Positions 18,111-28,123 of a stretch of DNA of 64,000 nucleotides are shown piece after piece; positions within the stretch are counted from its first letter, which is position 1; every line of letters begins with the position of its first letter. The DNA is taken from NCBI RefSeq assembly GCF_000024725.1, contig NC_013960.1, positions 3,024,001-3,088,000 on the forward strand, in the 5' to 3' direction. The notes under the pieces were generated by a model. It was not told where the DNA came from. It saw only the letters and a list, made by a program, of their open reading frames with translations, and did not search any database. The translations under genes and the position numbers were made by a program. Source of the DNA: Nitrosococcus halophilus Nc 4 (GTDB lineage Bacteria; Pseudomonadota; Gammaproteobacteria; Nitrosococcales; Nitrosococcaceae).

Positions 18111-19145
18111 ATGGAGATGGAGAAGTTTTTTCCTGTTGGCAAGCTACCTGCCCCCTTGTTAGCACGTCTTTTAGAAAAGGCGCCGGCAGGGGATCCAGCG
18201 GTATTGTTGGGGCCTGGAATTGGGCTAGATTGTGCAGTGGTGGCCGTAGGTGACACACTTTTGGTCTATAAGTCTGATCCCATCACCTTCGCGACGGATG
18301 AAATTGGTGATTATTTAGTTCAAGTTAATGTTAATGATATTGCCACCACCGGCGCAGTGCCCCGTTGGTTCATGGTCACCCTGTTACTCCCTGAAGGAAG
18401 AACAACCGTTGATTCTGTAGAAACCATCATAGGCCAGATTTACGCCGCATGCCGCCATATAAATGTGGCAGTGATTGGGGGGCATACCGAAATTACTCAG
18501 GGTTTAGAGCGTCCTATTGGGGTGGGGACTATGATTGGTGAGGTCAGCCGAGAGCATCTCATCACTCCCCGCGGCGCGGCCCCCCATGATCGGATTTTGT
18601 TGACCAAAGGGGTGCCTATTGAAGCCACTGCAATTCTGGCTCGGGAATTTCCAGAGATGCTGGCAAGCGCATTAAGCAGAAAGGAGCTTGAGCAGGCGCG
18701 GAATTTTCTCCATGATCCGGGTATCTGCGTACTCCGCGATGCGCAAGTGGCTCTCCAGGCAGGCAGGGTCACTGCCATGCATGATCCCACTGAGGGAGGG
18801 GTGGCCACAGCCCTTTGGGAGTTGGCCGAGGCAAGTGGTTGTTCGCTTTATATTGACTCTGCACGGGTGGCGGTGCCCCCTATTGCTGCGCGGGTATGCC
18901 AGGCCCTAGAGTTGGATCCTCTGGCGGCTATTGCCTCTGGGGCATTACTGCTGACGGCGCCGCCTGAAGAGGTCGCCGCTATTTGTTCTGCTCTGAAGGA
19001 GGAGGGTATTCCTTGTGCTGATATTGGCGAAGTCCAAGCAGGCTCTCCCTCTGTATGGTGCAGGACATCCACCGGGCGAGCACTATTACCTCGTCCTCAG
19101 CAAGATGAAATTGCGCGTCAGCAAAAGACCCGCCGCTATTCCTAA
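18111..19145 (+). CDS. AIR synthase-related (HypE/ThiL-like) ATP-binding protein
   Basis: 344-residue member of the PurM/HypE/ThiL/SelD superfamily, which uses ATP to activate amide or carboxylate oxygens. GDYLVQVNVNDIATTGAVPR (about 65-85) and GVGTMIGEVSR are typical, and MHDPTEGGVATALWELAEAS (about 224-243) is close to HypE. No hydrogenase maturation gene is nearby, so it is probably not HypE itself; the substrate is unknown. It starts 63 bases after the coiled-coil gene and may share its transcript. Confidence 0.82.
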   Translation: MEMEKFFPVGKLPAPLLARLLEKAPAGDPAVLLGPGIGLDCAVVAVGDTLLVYKSDPITFATDEIGDYLVQVNVNDIATTGAVPRWFMVTLLLPEGRTTVDSVETIIGQIYAACRHINVAVIGGHTEITQGLERPIGVGTMIGEVSREHLITPRGAAPHDRILLTKGVPIEATAILAREFPEMLASALSRKELEQARNFLHDPGICVLRDAQVALQAGRVTAMHDPTEGGVATALWELAEASGCSLYIDSARVAVPPIAARVCQALELDPLAAIASGALLLTAPPEEVAAICSALKEEGIPCADIGEVQAGSPSVWCRTSTGRALLPRPQQDEIARQQKTRRYS

Positions 19146-19341
19146 AGTAGCCTCATTATCGCGGGCCGCCTCCTGTTGCTCAGAATCCCCTTTTTTCGCA
19201 AAACTCTAGGCACAGAGGCTTCCGAGTTTAATTGAATGCGGGACGGGCTATAATTTGCTTGCGAGGATACTCTCCAGTGAGAAGGGGGCATGGATAAATG
19301 GGTAAACCCGCTCGAGTATAGGAAGCGCTAGATAAATAATA

Positions 19342-22080
19342 ATGAAAATTGCTCAGCCTCTTCCTTTGATTAGCGAAGATGATATGTTTGCGGCGTTGGA
19401 GGCTGGGGCACTCCTGCTGACAATTAATAACCGCCTAGCACGGGAGTTTCAAGGCCGCTATGATTTTTTCCAACAGTCGAAGGGGCTAGCTGTCTGGGAG
19501 GCGCCGCGGATTTTTCCTTGGCTAACTTGGTTACAGCATTGTTATCAGAGGCTGACCCTCACCGAACCCGACGACCGTAATCCTACCCTGCTGAGTCCGT
19601 TGCAGGAACAAAGTTTGTGGGAGCGGGTGATCTATGATTCGTCTTATAGTGGGGCGTTGTTGCAAGTTCCTGCAACTGCCCGCACCGCCCAGGAGGCTTG
19701 GCAACTTTGGCATGCCTGGCGCTTACCGCTGCAGGATCAGTCTCTCTTTGTTACGGAAGATACCCAAGCTTTTTTAGAGTGGGCCCGGGCCTTTGAACAC
19801 CATTGCCAGGTGGGCCATTGGTTGGACCATGCTCGTTTGCCTGAGGCGGTGATTCAAATGCTAGGGGCTAGGCAGATCTCTTTGCCGGCAACGGTCATCC
19901 TCGTAGGATTTGATGAATACACTCCCCAGCAGCAGGAATTCTTTGTCGCCCTTGTCGAGCAGGGAGTCATGCTACAAGCGTTGGCTTCCCAGGGCAAGCC
20001 GGAAAGAGTAATGCGTGTGCCGTTGGTTGATGGGGTAGAGGAAATCACATCGGCGGCCCGGTGGGCTCGGAGGAGGCTGGAAGGTGCACCCCGGGAGAAG
20101 ATTGGAGTCATTGTTCCCCAACTGGAATTTCTACGGGCCCAGGTGGTGCGCATTTTTGATGAAATCTTTCATCCTGAAGCTGTATTGCCAGGGCGCGAAG
20201 GAATAGAACGGGCCTATAATATTTCTTTGGCTCAGCCTTTAGCCCACAATCCTTTGGTTCATACGGCCCTATTGATTTTAGAGCTTACCAAAGGAGAACT
20301 TTCCTTAGTGGAGATGGGGGCGCTCCTGAGATCACCTTTTTTGGGAGAAGCTGAGCGGGAATTTTCTCGTCGTGCCCTATTGGATGCTTATCTTCGCAAG
20401 ACTCGGGAGGCCAGGGTATCCTTGGGGCGTTTAGGGGCGGCCGCCGTTTCAGAGGGGGCGGAGGGTGCTGCCTACTGCTGTCCGGCCTTGGGTGAGCGGC
20501 TCCAACAGTTTAAAGCCGAGCTGGCCCAGCTGCCGGCAAGGCAATCCCCAAGTGGTTGGGCCCGAAGCTTTGCCCGCTGGCTTCAATTGCTGGGCTGGCC
20601 AGGAGAACGTTCCCTCAATAGTGAAGAACAGCAGGCTGTTTCTGCCTGGCGCAAGGGAGTGCAGTCTTTTGCTAGCTTGGACGGCGTGGTGCCATCGTTA
20701 AAGCAATCGGCGGCCATTGGAAAATTCCGGCGCCTCCTAGCCGACACTCTCTTTCAACCTGAAAGCCCTCCCGTGCCGGTCCAGGTGATGGGAACTCTGG
20801 AGGCGGCCGGTGAGCGGTTTGATGGGGTTTGGATATTGGGACTCCATGACGGGGTTTGGCCCCCAGCACCCCGTCCTAATCCGTTATTGCCGGTGGAGCT
20901 GCAACGCCACCATCGTTTGCCCCATGCCTCTGCCGAGCGGGAGCTGGCTTATGCCCGGATGGTGACGGCGCGCTTGCTTGCTAGCGCGCCTACCGTGATT
21001 GTCAGCCATCCTTGCCGCGAGGGGGATAGTGATCTGCGGCCGAGTCCCCTCATTGCCGAGTTGCCTCCTATCCCCCCTGAGGCGCTGGAGCTGGCTTCAA
21101 TTGAGCCCTATACGCACCAGATCCAGCTTACCGCTATGGGGGAAACTCTGGCCGACCGTCAAGGGCCGCCCTTGGCAAAAGGGACTCAGGTGGAAGGCGG
21201 TACCGCCTTATTAAAAGCCCAGGCGGCCTGTCCTTTCCGCGCCTTTGCCGAGTATCGTCTAGGCGCCCAAGGGCTTGAAGAACCTAGTGTAGGCCTAGCG
21301 GCTTTGGACCAGGGGATTTTAATCCACAGTGCTTTGCACTATTTATGGGAACGTTTAGAAGACCAGCAAATACTTTTAACCCATACTGCCGAGGAGCTAC
21401 AGACGCTGGTGGCGGAAGCGGCGAAACAAGCCATTGCCGGGCAAATGGCAGTCCGTCCCCAGACCTTTACCGAGCGGTTTACGGCCATAGAACAGGAGCG
21501 TTTGGAGCTGTTGTTGCTGGAGTGGTTGGAGCAGGATAAGCAGCGGCCTCCTTTTACGGTACTGCATCAAGAAAAGTCTCAGCCTTTAAACCTTGGCGGG
21601 ATCGGTTTAATCACCCGGGCGGATCGAATTGATCGGTTGGAAAATGGTGAGCGGGTGATTATCGATTATAAAACCGGACGACCCGATCCCCACCATTGGT
21701 TTGGCGAGCGCCCCGAGGAGCCTCAGCTTCCTTTATATTGTATCGCTCACAAGGAACCGGTGGTGGCGGTATTGTTTGCCCAAGTTCGCCGAGGGGAGAT
21801 GAAATATCTAGGCGTGACCAAAGCAGCGGGGAGTGTGCCAGGGATTTCTGACTTTACACACGTTGCTGAAGGTCCAGAAAATTGGGAAGGGCTGCTAGAC
21901 CAGTGGTCACAAGTCCTCCATGCCCTTGCCGAGGAATTGATGGCGGGGTATGCGGCCGTGGCGCCAAGGGACACTAAGAGTTGCGACTATTGTGCCTTGC
22001 CTGGATTGTGCCGGATTGGCGAGTTAGGAAGCAAAATCACTTACAATAAAAACAAGAACAACGGTGATGGTCAACCCTAG
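19342..22080 (+). CDS. AddB-like PD-(D/E)XK nuclease / inactivated helicase
   Basis: 912 residues. The N-terminal two-thirds is a helicase-like scaffold without a Walker A motif. The C-terminal RecB-type nuclease has VIIDYKTGR (about 773-781). Four Cys that could hold an iron-sulphur cluster as in AddB are visible: ACPFRAF near 629 and SCDYCALPGLC near 880. It pairs with the overlapping AddA-like gene and should form a helicase-nuclease that processes double-strand ends for RecA. Likely replaces RecBC in this organism, which is inference since the rest of the genome is not seen. Confidence 0.85.
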   Translation: MKIAQPLPLISEDDMFAALEAGALLLTINNRLAREFQGRYDFFQQSKGLAVWEAPRIFPWLTWLQHCYQRLTLTEPDDRNPTLLSPLQEQSLWERVIYDSSYSGALLQVPATARTAQEAWQLWHAWRLPLQDQSLFVTEDTQAFLEWARAFEHHCQVGHWLDHARLPEAVIQMLGARQISLPATVILVGFDEYTPQQQEFFVALVEQGVMLQALASQGKPERVMRVPLVDGVEEITSAARWARRRLEGAPREKIGVIVPQLEFLRAQVVRIFDEIFHPEAVLPGREGIERAYNISLAQPLAHNPLVHTALLILELTKGELSLVEMGALLRSPFLGEAEREFSRRALLDAYLRKTREARVSLGRLGAAAVSEGAEGAAYCCPALGERLQQFKAELAQLPARQSPSGWARSFARWLQLLGWPGERSLNSEEQQAVSAWRKGVQSFASLDGVVPSLKQSAAIGKFRRLLADTLFQPESPPVPVQVMGTLEAAGERFDGVWILGLHDGVWPPAPRPNPLLPVELQRHHRLPHASAERELAYARMVTARLLASAPTVIVSHPCREGDSDLRPSPLIAELPPIPPEALELASIEPYTHQIQLTAMGETLADRQGPPLAKGTQVEGGTALLKAQAACPFRAFAEYRLGAQGLEEPSVGLAALDQGILIHSALHYLWERLEDQQILLTHTAEELQTLVAEAAKQAIAGQMAVRPQTFTERFTAIEQERLELLLLEWLEQDKQRPPFTVLHQEKSQPLNLGGIGLITRADRIDRLENGERVIIDYKTGRPDPHHWFGERPEEPQLPLYCIAHKEPVVAVLFAQVRRGEMKYLGVTKAAGSVPGISDFTHVAEGPENWEGLLDQWSQVLHALAEELMAGYAAVAPRDTKSCDYCALPGLCRIGELGSKITYNKNKNNGDGQP

Positions 22081-25000
22081 TATCCCGGATGCTGCCGCCC
22101 GTCGGCAGGCCCTAAACCCTCATCAGTCTTTCATTGTCCAGGCGCCAGCGGGTTCCGGCAAGACAGAACTGTTGACCCAACGTTATTTGGTGTTGTTAGC
22201 GCGAGTGGAGGCCCCGGAGGAAATCGTTGCCATCACCTTTACCCGCAAGGCCGCCGCGGAGATGCGTTACCGGATTGTGGAGGCTTTAATCAGCGCCCGG
22301 GAGAACCAGCCGCCCCAGGCCGAGCCTGCTAGAACTACTTGGGAGTTGGCCCGTGCGGTAGGCCGCCGCGACGCAGATAAGGGCTGGGAGTTGGAGCGCC
22401 ATCCCAGCCGTTTGCGCATTCAGACTATTGATTCCCTCTGCGCCAGTTTGACTCGGCAGATGCCCCTATTGTCCCGGTTTGGTGCTCAACCGGGAATTAC
22501 AGAAGAGTCGGAGAATCTCTACCGCCAGGCTGCCCGTGCCACCTTGACGGAGGTGGAAAGCGGTGCAGAGTGGTCTGCAAGTGTGGAGGTCTTGCTACGT
22601 CATTTGAATAATGATTGGGGCAAAATTGAAACGCTGCTCTCGGCGATGCTCGCCCGCCGGGATCAATGGCTGCGACATCTTACGGATGATAAACGGTTGC
22701 AGCAGGAGAGCTTAGAAGAGGTGTTGCAGGCTGCTATCCGGGCTGGATTGCAGAAGGTGAGCCATTGTTGCCCTGAGTCGGTGCTGGAGGAGGGGTTAGG
22801 GTTTGCCCGCTTCGCCGCCGATAATTTGGCCACCCTTGACCCCACTTCCCCCATCGGGATTTGTCGAGATCTTTGGGCCCGACCTGGAATCCAAATTGAG
22901 TCATTACCCCAATGGCTGGGACTGGCTCAGCTTTTATTGACCTGTGAGGGAGAATGGCGCAGGCAAGCAACCAAGGCAATTGGGTTCCCTGCCCCTAGTG
23001 CCGCCCGTAATCAAGAAGAAAAGCAATTCCTCAAGGCGCAAAAACAATCTTTTTTAAATTTTCTTGGGCGCTTGGGGGAAAAAGAGGACTTTCGCCAGGC
23101 GCTGCATAGCTTGCGTTCATTACCTCCCGCCCACTACACGGAGGCCCAGTGGGCCCTTATGGAGGCCCTGTTTCAGCTCTTACCCTTAGCCGTGGCCCAA
23201 TTGCAATTGGTGTTTCAGGAGCGAGGCGAAGTGGACTTTACCGAGGTTGCCCAGCGGGCGGTGGTTGCCCTAGGGGAGGCTGAGGCCCCCACTGATCTGG
23301 CCCTGACTCTGGATTACCAGATTCGGCATTTATTAATGGATGAGTTCCAAGATACCAGCCTCAGCCAATATATTTTGCTGGAACGGTTAACGACGGGCTG
23401 GGAACCGGGCGATGGACGGACCTTGCTGGTCGTTGGCGATCCCATGCAGTCCATTTATCGTTTTCGTGAGGCTGAAGTGGGACTTTATTTGCAGGCTTGG
23501 CGGCAAGGCGTAGGACAGTTGCCGCTGGTGCCTTTAACTTTATCGGTGAACTTTCGCTCCCATCAGGGCGTTGTGGACTGGGTCAATCACGCCTTCCGCC
23601 AGATTTTGCCGGCGACCGAGGAGATCGCTACCGGCGCCGTTCCCTATAGTGCCTCCCATGCTTTTCATCCGCCCCGAGCGGAGCAGGCGGTCCAGGTCCA
23701 CCCCTTTTTCGGGAAAGACTTGGCGGAAGAGGCCGAAGTGGTGGTCCGTTTGGTTGAGAAGATAAAGCAGGCCGCGCTAAATTCTACCATCGCCATTCTA
23801 GTGCGTAGCCGGGGACATTTGGCTGAGATAGTGCCTCTGCTGAGGGAAGCGGGGTTGCGTTTCCGGGCCTTGGAGATTGAGCCCTTGGGTAGCCGTCCAG
23901 TAGTGCAAGATTTGTTGGCCTTGACTAAAGCCCTGTTTCATTTGGGAGATCGCCTTAGTTGGCTGACAATACTGCGCGCGCCCTGGTGCGGTTTGACCTT
24001 GGCCGATCTCTATATTCTGGCAGGCGAAGATCAGCAAGCCGCGATTTGGGATCGAATCCAAGATGAGGATTGTATTCAGCGTCTAAGCGGGGAGGGTCGG
24101 CAGCGCCTTGCCAGAGTTCGCCGGGTGTTGGCCAAGGCCTTTGCGGGGCGGCGGCGGGTCTCGCCTCGCCGGTGGGTGGAAGGGGCCTGGTTAGCCCTCG
24201 GTGGCCCCGCCTGTGTTCCTGAATCCACGGCGCTTGAGGAGGCTTCCGTTTATCTGGATTTGCTAGAGCAAGAGGCGGTGGCGGATGAGATCCTCGATTT
24301 CAGAGCCCTGGATGAGGGGGTAGGACGGCTATTTGCTCCGCCGGATAAACTCGCGGATGAAACCCTTCAGATCATGACCATTCATCGAGCTAAGGGGTTG
24401 GAGTTCGATACGGTGATTGTGCCCGGCCTGGGACGTTCCCCTCGTTATGAAAGTCATCAATTGCTCCTTTGGGCGGAGCGTCCAGCCTCTGATAGCCCGT
24501 CAGGAAACGACAACCAGCTATTGTTGGCGCCCATCGCCGAGACGGGGCAGCAGCCCGATGCCATCTATCACTATATTAAGGGACTCCATGAGGAAAAGGC
24601 TAGTTTCGAAAATGGTCGTTTGCTCTATGTGGCGGTAACCCGGGCTAAACACCAATTACATCTGCTCGGGCAGGTGGTGCTTGATAAAACAGATCAACCT
24701 AAGGCGCCCCCGAAGCGCTCCCTCCTTGCATCCCTGTGGCCTGCGGTCAAAGAAGAATTTGAAGTTGCAGCACCTTCTAGGAGGGAAACCTGTACCCAGG
24801 AAGAAAGGGAAGATTCCCTGAGCTTTTCGGAAGGGGGGCTCTTTTCCCGGCTAAGTATCCAGTGGCAATGCCCGGAGCCTATGCCGGGAGTAAAGACGGA
24901 TATTGGGGGTCTCCCGGAGGCGGCTTCTGCTTTGGATCCCATTGAATTTGATTGGGCCGGAGAGACCGCCCGTTATATGGGTACGGTGGTTCATCGCTAT

Positions 25001-25546
25001 CTTCAACTCATTGCCCAAGAAGGTCTCGAACACTGGAACCCAGCCCGGATCACGGGGCTTGGGCCTGCTCTTCGCCGAGCGCTTATGGGGCAGGGAGTCG
25101 CCGCTAATGAGTTGGAAAATGCGCTGGAGCGTACCCAGGAGGTACTCAAGCAAACTCTTGAAGATCCTCGGGGGCGTTGGATCCTCTCCTCGGACCATCG
25201 ACAAGCGCTGAATGAATATCCTTTAAGTGGTATTCTAAATGGTCGGATCATCCGGGCTGTCATCGACCGCACCTTTGTCGATCAGGAGGGGGTTCGTTGG
25301 ATTGTAGATTACAAAACCGGTAGCCATGAAGGGAGCGATAGGGAGGCGTTTTTGGATAGGGAACAGGAACGCTATCGTCTCCAACTTGAGAGTTATGGGG
25401 CTCTAGTGGCCCTTAAAGAGCCTGAGACCCAGAAGATACGATTGGGACTTTATTATCCTCAACTATGCGGTTGGCGAGAGTGGAGCTGGTCTAACCCGGA
25501 GAGTTCAAAAGATCATCACAAAGGTATGAAGAGCGTAAAGAAATGA
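22064..25546 (+). CDS. AddA-like UvrD-family helicase/nuclease
   Basis: 1160-residue superfamily 1A helicase. Motif I APAGSGKTELLTQRY (about 28-42), motif II LMDEFQDTSLSQY, motif III GDPMQSIYRFREAEVG, motif IV LSVNFRS, and motif V/VI MTIHRAKGLEFDTV and LYVAVTRAKH are all intact. A C-terminal RecB-type nuclease follows (WIVDYKTG near 1080). The gene starts inside the 3' end of the AddB-like gene (17-base overlap; ATG 22064 or 22067), and a 72-residue protein overlaps its own stop. Function: unwinding and resection of DNA ends. Confidence 0.9.
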   Translation: MMVNPSIPDAAARRQALNPHQSFIVQAPAGSGKTELLTQRYLVLLARVEAPEEIVAITFTRKAAAEMRYRIVEALISARENQPPQAEPARTTWELARAVGRRDADKGWELERHPSRLRIQTIDSLCASLTRQMPLLSRFGAQPGITEESENLYRQAARATLTEVESGAEWSASVEVLLRHLNNDWGKIETLLSAMLARRDQWLRHLTDDKRLQQESLEEVLQAAIRAGLQKVSHCCPESVLEEGLGFARFAADNLATLDPTSPIGICRDLWARPGIQIESLPQWLGLAQLLLTCEGEWRRQATKAIGFPAPSAARNQEEKQFLKAQKQSFLNFLGRLGEKEDFRQALHSLRSLPPAHYTEAQWALMEALFQLLPLAVAQLQLVFQERGEVDFTEVAQRAVVALGEAEAPTDLALTLDYQIRHLLMDEFQDTSLSQYILLERLTTGWEPGDGRTLLVVGDPMQSIYRFREAEVGLYLQAWRQGVGQLPLVPLTLSVNFRSHQGVVDWVNHAFRQILPATEEIATGAVPYSASHAFHPPRAEQAVQVHPFFGKDLAEEAEVVVRLVEKIKQAALNSTIAILVRSRGHLAEIVPLLREAGLRFRALEIEPLGSRPVVQDLLALTKALFHLGDRLSWLTILRAPWCGLTLADLYILAGEDQQAAIWDRIQDEDCIQRLSGEGRQRLARVRRVLAKAFAGRRRVSPRRWVEGAWLALGGPACVPESTALEEASVYLDLLEQEAVADEILDFRALDEGVGRLFAPPDKLADETLQIMTIHRAKGLEFDTVIVPGLGRSPRYESHQLLLWAERPASDSPSGNDNQLLLAPIAETGQQPDAIYHYIKGLHEEKASFENGRLLYVAVTRAKHQLHLLGQVVLDKTDQPKAPPKRSLLASLWPAVKEEFEVAAPSRRETCTQEEREDSLSFSEGGLFSRLSIQWQCPEPMPGVKTDIGGLPEAASALDPIEFDWAGETARYMGTVVHRYLQLIAQEGLEHWNPARITGLGPALRRALMGQGVAANELENALERTQEVLKQTLEDPRGRWILSSDHRQALNEYPLSGILNGRIIRAVIDRTFVDQEGVRWIVDYKTGSHEGSDREAFLDREQERYRLQLESYGALVALKEPETQKIRLGLYYPQLCGWREWSWSNPESSKDHHKGMKSVKK

Positions 25547-25761
25547 AACAATTTGGCATACGTATTACCTTACAACCGAGTGATACCATGCGGGCGCCCC
25601 ATTTGCTTGGTGAAGATTGGGAATCTTATCGATGGTACCGGACCGCCGAAGAGCGAAATAAAGCGTTTGAAAAACTACAGCAGCAACCCCCCTACTATCA
25701 ACGCGCAGATAATCCGAATCTCATTTTGACGAAAGTCGAAAGTGAGTGCTTAAGTAAATAG
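25543..25761 (+). CDS. Small hypothetical protein in the AddAB-like operon
   Basis: 72 residues, soluble, no recognised domain. Its ATG overlaps the stop of the helicase gene by 4 bases (ATGA), which is the main reason to accept it. The sequence is Arg/Trp/Tyr/Gln-rich in the middle (WESYRWYRTAEERNKAFEKL). It may be an accessory of the nuclease complex, but this rests on position only. Confidence 0.6.
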   Translation: MKQFGIRITLQPSDTMRAPHLLGEDWESYRWYRTAEERNKAFEKLQQQPPYYQRADNPNLILTKVESECLSK

Positions 25762-25794
25762 TATCCATCCCAAGAATAGTCTTCTTTATTAATC

Positions 25795-25840
25795 CCCTCA
25801 TCCTCACCTTCTCCATGTGGGGGGAAGGGGGAGAAGGGAG
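25795..25840. repeat. Palindromic intergenic repeat
   Basis: Pyrimidine-rich then purine-rich palindrome. The clearest arms are CCTTCTCC (25807-25814) and GGAGAAGG (25830-25837). It resembles the family of dispersed CCCTC...GAGGG palindromes found between genes in many proteobacteria; a related copy lies near 56611-56648. It could also act as a weak terminator of the upstream operon. Confidence 0.55.
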
Positions 25841-25902
25841 CCTTAATTTCTGGGATGAGTAGTAAGTGCTGAGTTGATTTTGTTCTCTATAAGGAGGAAA
25901 CG

Positions 25903-26484
25903 ATGGTTCGAACTGAATCCATGATGTTGGACTTGGGTACCCAGGCGCCAGATTTTCAACTCCCTGAGCCGGCGACAGGGCGTACTGTGTCATTGGCGGA
26001 TTTTAAAGACGCTCCTGGATTGCTGGTGATTTTCATGTGCAACCACTGTCCCTATGTAAAACATATCAGTGATGGGCTAGCCCAATTTGCCCGTGAATAT
26101 CAGTCTAAAGGGCTCGCTATTGTGGCTATCAACGCCAATGATGTGGAGCACTACCCAGATGATAGCCCGGAGAAGATGGCGGAAGAGGTTAAAGCGCAGG
26201 GATATGTCTTTCCCTATCTTTATGATGATACCCAGGAAGTCGCGAAGTCGTATAAGGCGGCCTGTACCCCGGATTTTTTTCTCTTCGATAAGGACTGCAA
26301 ACTGGTTTACCGGGGACAATTTGATGACAGTCGGCCCCGTAATGACTTACCGGTGACTGGTAAAGATCTCCGGGCAGCAGTTGAGGCGGTGCTCAGCGGT
26401 CAGCCCGTTCCCAGTGAGCAGCGGCCCAGCATGGGTTGCAATATTAAATGGAAGGCGGGGAATGAACCGGATTATTTCGGTTAA
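25903..26484 (+). CDS. Thioredoxin-fold protein (AhpC/TSA-like)
   Basis: 193 residues with a thioredoxin fold. The redox site is CNHCPYVKH (Cys at about 46 and 49), followed by GLAIVAINAND and a cis-Pro region CTPDFFLF. No signal peptide, so cytoplasmic. The family is usually annotated as thioredoxin family or peroxiredoxin-like; a thiol-disulfide oxidoreductase or peroxidase role is likely but the substrate is unknown. AAGGAGGAAACG supplies a strong ribosome site for ATG 25903. Confidence 0.85.
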   Translation: MVRTESMMLDLGTQAPDFQLPEPATGRTVSLADFKDAPGLLVIFMCNHCPYVKHISDGLAQFAREYQSKGLAIVAINANDVEHYPDDSPEKMAEEVKAQGYVFPYLYDDTQEVAKSYKAACTPDFFLFDKDCKLVYRGQFDDSRPRNDLPVTGKDLRAAVEAVLSGQPVPSEQRPSMGCNIKWKAGNEPDYFG

Positions 26485-26507
26485 AAGTTTCTAAACAGCG
26501 GCAAGGG

Positions 26508-26531
26508 AAGGCTGCGGGAAAGGCCTTTTTA
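26508..26531 (+). terminator. Possible rho-independent terminator
   Basis: Five-base stem AAGGC (26508-26512) / GCCTT (26523-26527) followed by TTT, 24 bases after the stop of the thioredoxin-like gene. The stem is short and the loop is 10 bases, so the call is tentative. Confidence 0.35.
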
Positions 26532-26589
26532 TACCGGCACAGGCGCGAAGGGGAATTTTTCAGAGTCGTTTTTCAAGTGAAATAAGGCG

Positions 26590-28068
26590 CTACTTTAGAA
26601 GATAGAGTTTGAAAAGATAAGTCTCCTTCGCGCCAGGCTCTGCCTCGCTAGCCATCACGACTATCCGATCATTGGTACGGACAATGCCCTGTTCTTGAAG
26701 TTGCTTAAGGACAGGGCCGATGAGATCTTCTAGCTTTTCCTCATGGGGCATGGTGATGAGAGAATGCCCCCAGTGCAGGAGCAATTGCCGCAGCACCCGT
26801 TCTTCGACCACTACTCCATAGACAGGAACATTGCTGCGAGCCGTGGAAAGTGCTTTTAGGGTTGCGCCGGAAAGGGAGAAAGCAAGGATGCAACGCGCCT
26901 TGGTGTTGCGGGCTAGGTTAACGGCTGAAGCAGCCATTTTGTCATGCATGTCTCGCCTGCCCCGTACCGGGATTTCACCCTTAAAACTGCGGAGTTCTTT
27001 TTCCGCCTCACGGCAAATACGATCCATTTCCCGAACCGCATGGAGGGGGTAGCGGCCTGAAGCGGTTTCCCCGGATAACATGACGGCATCGGAGCCACCC
27101 ATGACGGCACTATAAACATCATTGACTTCAGCCCGGGTAGGTTTGTCATGGTAGATCATGCTCTCCAGCATTTGGGTAGCCGTAATTACCGGAACACCAA
27201 AGGCGTTGGTTTTTTGGATAATGGTTTTTTGGATGCCAGGGACTTTCTCCCGCGGTAATGTCACGCCTAGATCGCCCCGGGCGATGAGGACAGCATCAGC
27301 CACATGCAAGATTTCGTCGAGATTGTCGATGCCCTTGCGATCTTCGATTTTGGCAACAATGAATGAATCCCTTTTGCCCCACGCGGCAAGGCGCAGGCGC
27401 ATCTCGATAATCTCTGTCGCCGAGCGTACGAAGGACATGGCCACCATGTCTACATTAAGGAAGACGCCAAAGTGGGCATCATTTTCATCTTTTTCATTGA
27501 GAAGAGGAAAGCTGAGGTGAGAGTCGGGAAAGATAACCCCTTTCCGGCTGCTCAGTTCTCCGCCAAGCTTGACTCGGCAATGAAGGTCGTCCCCTCGAGT
27601 AGAGAGAACCTCCAACTCAATGGAGCCATCATCGAGAAAGATATGCTGGCCCGGGGCGACATAATCGGTAATGCCCTGATAATCAATGCCGATCCGCTTA
27701 TTGGAGACGGTCTCACCATGGCCCAAAAGAATTTCCTGATCCTCATTTAGGCAAAGGGACGGCGAGTGTTGAATGCTGCCGACCCGAACCTTGTGTCCTT
27801 GAAGATCTTGGAGAATGGCGATTGGTTTCATGAGGCGTTGCGCAGTTTTTCGGATCTCATGGACTATTGTCCCATGGCTTTCCTGGCTACCATGGGAAAA
27901 ATTTAGGCGGGCGACGTTCATCCCTGACAGCAGCATTTTCTCCAGGATGGCTGGGGATTGGCTGGACGGTCCGATGGTGCAGATAATGCGGCAGGCCCGT
28001 GGATTTTTCTCAAACTTGAAGGGAGAAAACAAGGAGTCGTGAGTCCTTTTGGGATTCCCTGAAGTCAT
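26590..28068 (-). CDS. pyk: Pyruvate kinase
   Basis: 492-residue pyruvate kinase (phosphoenolpyruvate + ADP to pyruvate + ATP). CTIGPSSQSP and MNVARLNFSHGSQESH mark the N-terminal barrel. IARGDLGVTLP is the metal-site loop and TRAEVNDVYSAVMGGSDAVM the conserved helix. The C-terminal allosteric domain is complete. The catalytic-site Lys region reads AKIEDRKGIDNLDEIL. The N terminus carries about 25 extra residues before the barrel. Single gene, convergent with the thioredoxin-like gene. Confidence 0.93.
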   Translation of the reverse strand: MTSGNPKRTHDSLFSPFKFEKNPRACRIICTIGPSSQSPAILEKMLLSGMNVARLNFSHGSQESHGTIVHEIRKTAQRLMKPIAILQDLQGHKVRVGSIQHSPSLCLNEDQEILLGHGETVSNKRIGIDYQGITDYVAPGQHIFLDDGSIELEVLSTRGDDLHCRVKLGGELSSRKGVIFPDSHLSFPLLNEKDENDAHFGVFLNVDMVAMSFVRSATEIIEMRLRLAAWGKRDSFIVAKIEDRKGIDNLDEILHVADAVLIARGDLGVTLPREKVPGIQKTIIQKTNAFGVPVITATQMLESMIYHDKPTRAEVNDVYSAVMGGSDAVMLSGETASGRYPLHAVREMDRICREAEKELRSFKGEIPVRGRRDMHDKMAASAVNLARNTKARCILAFSLSGATLKALSTARSNVPVYGVVVEERVLRQLLLHWGHSLITMPHEEKLEDLIGPVLKQLQEQGIVRTNDRIVVMASEAEPGAKETYLFKLYLLK

Positions 28069-28123
28069 TGGTTGCCTCTTGCAAAATAACTTAATGGATT
28101 GTGCTTGGGGGTGAAAAAAGTAC

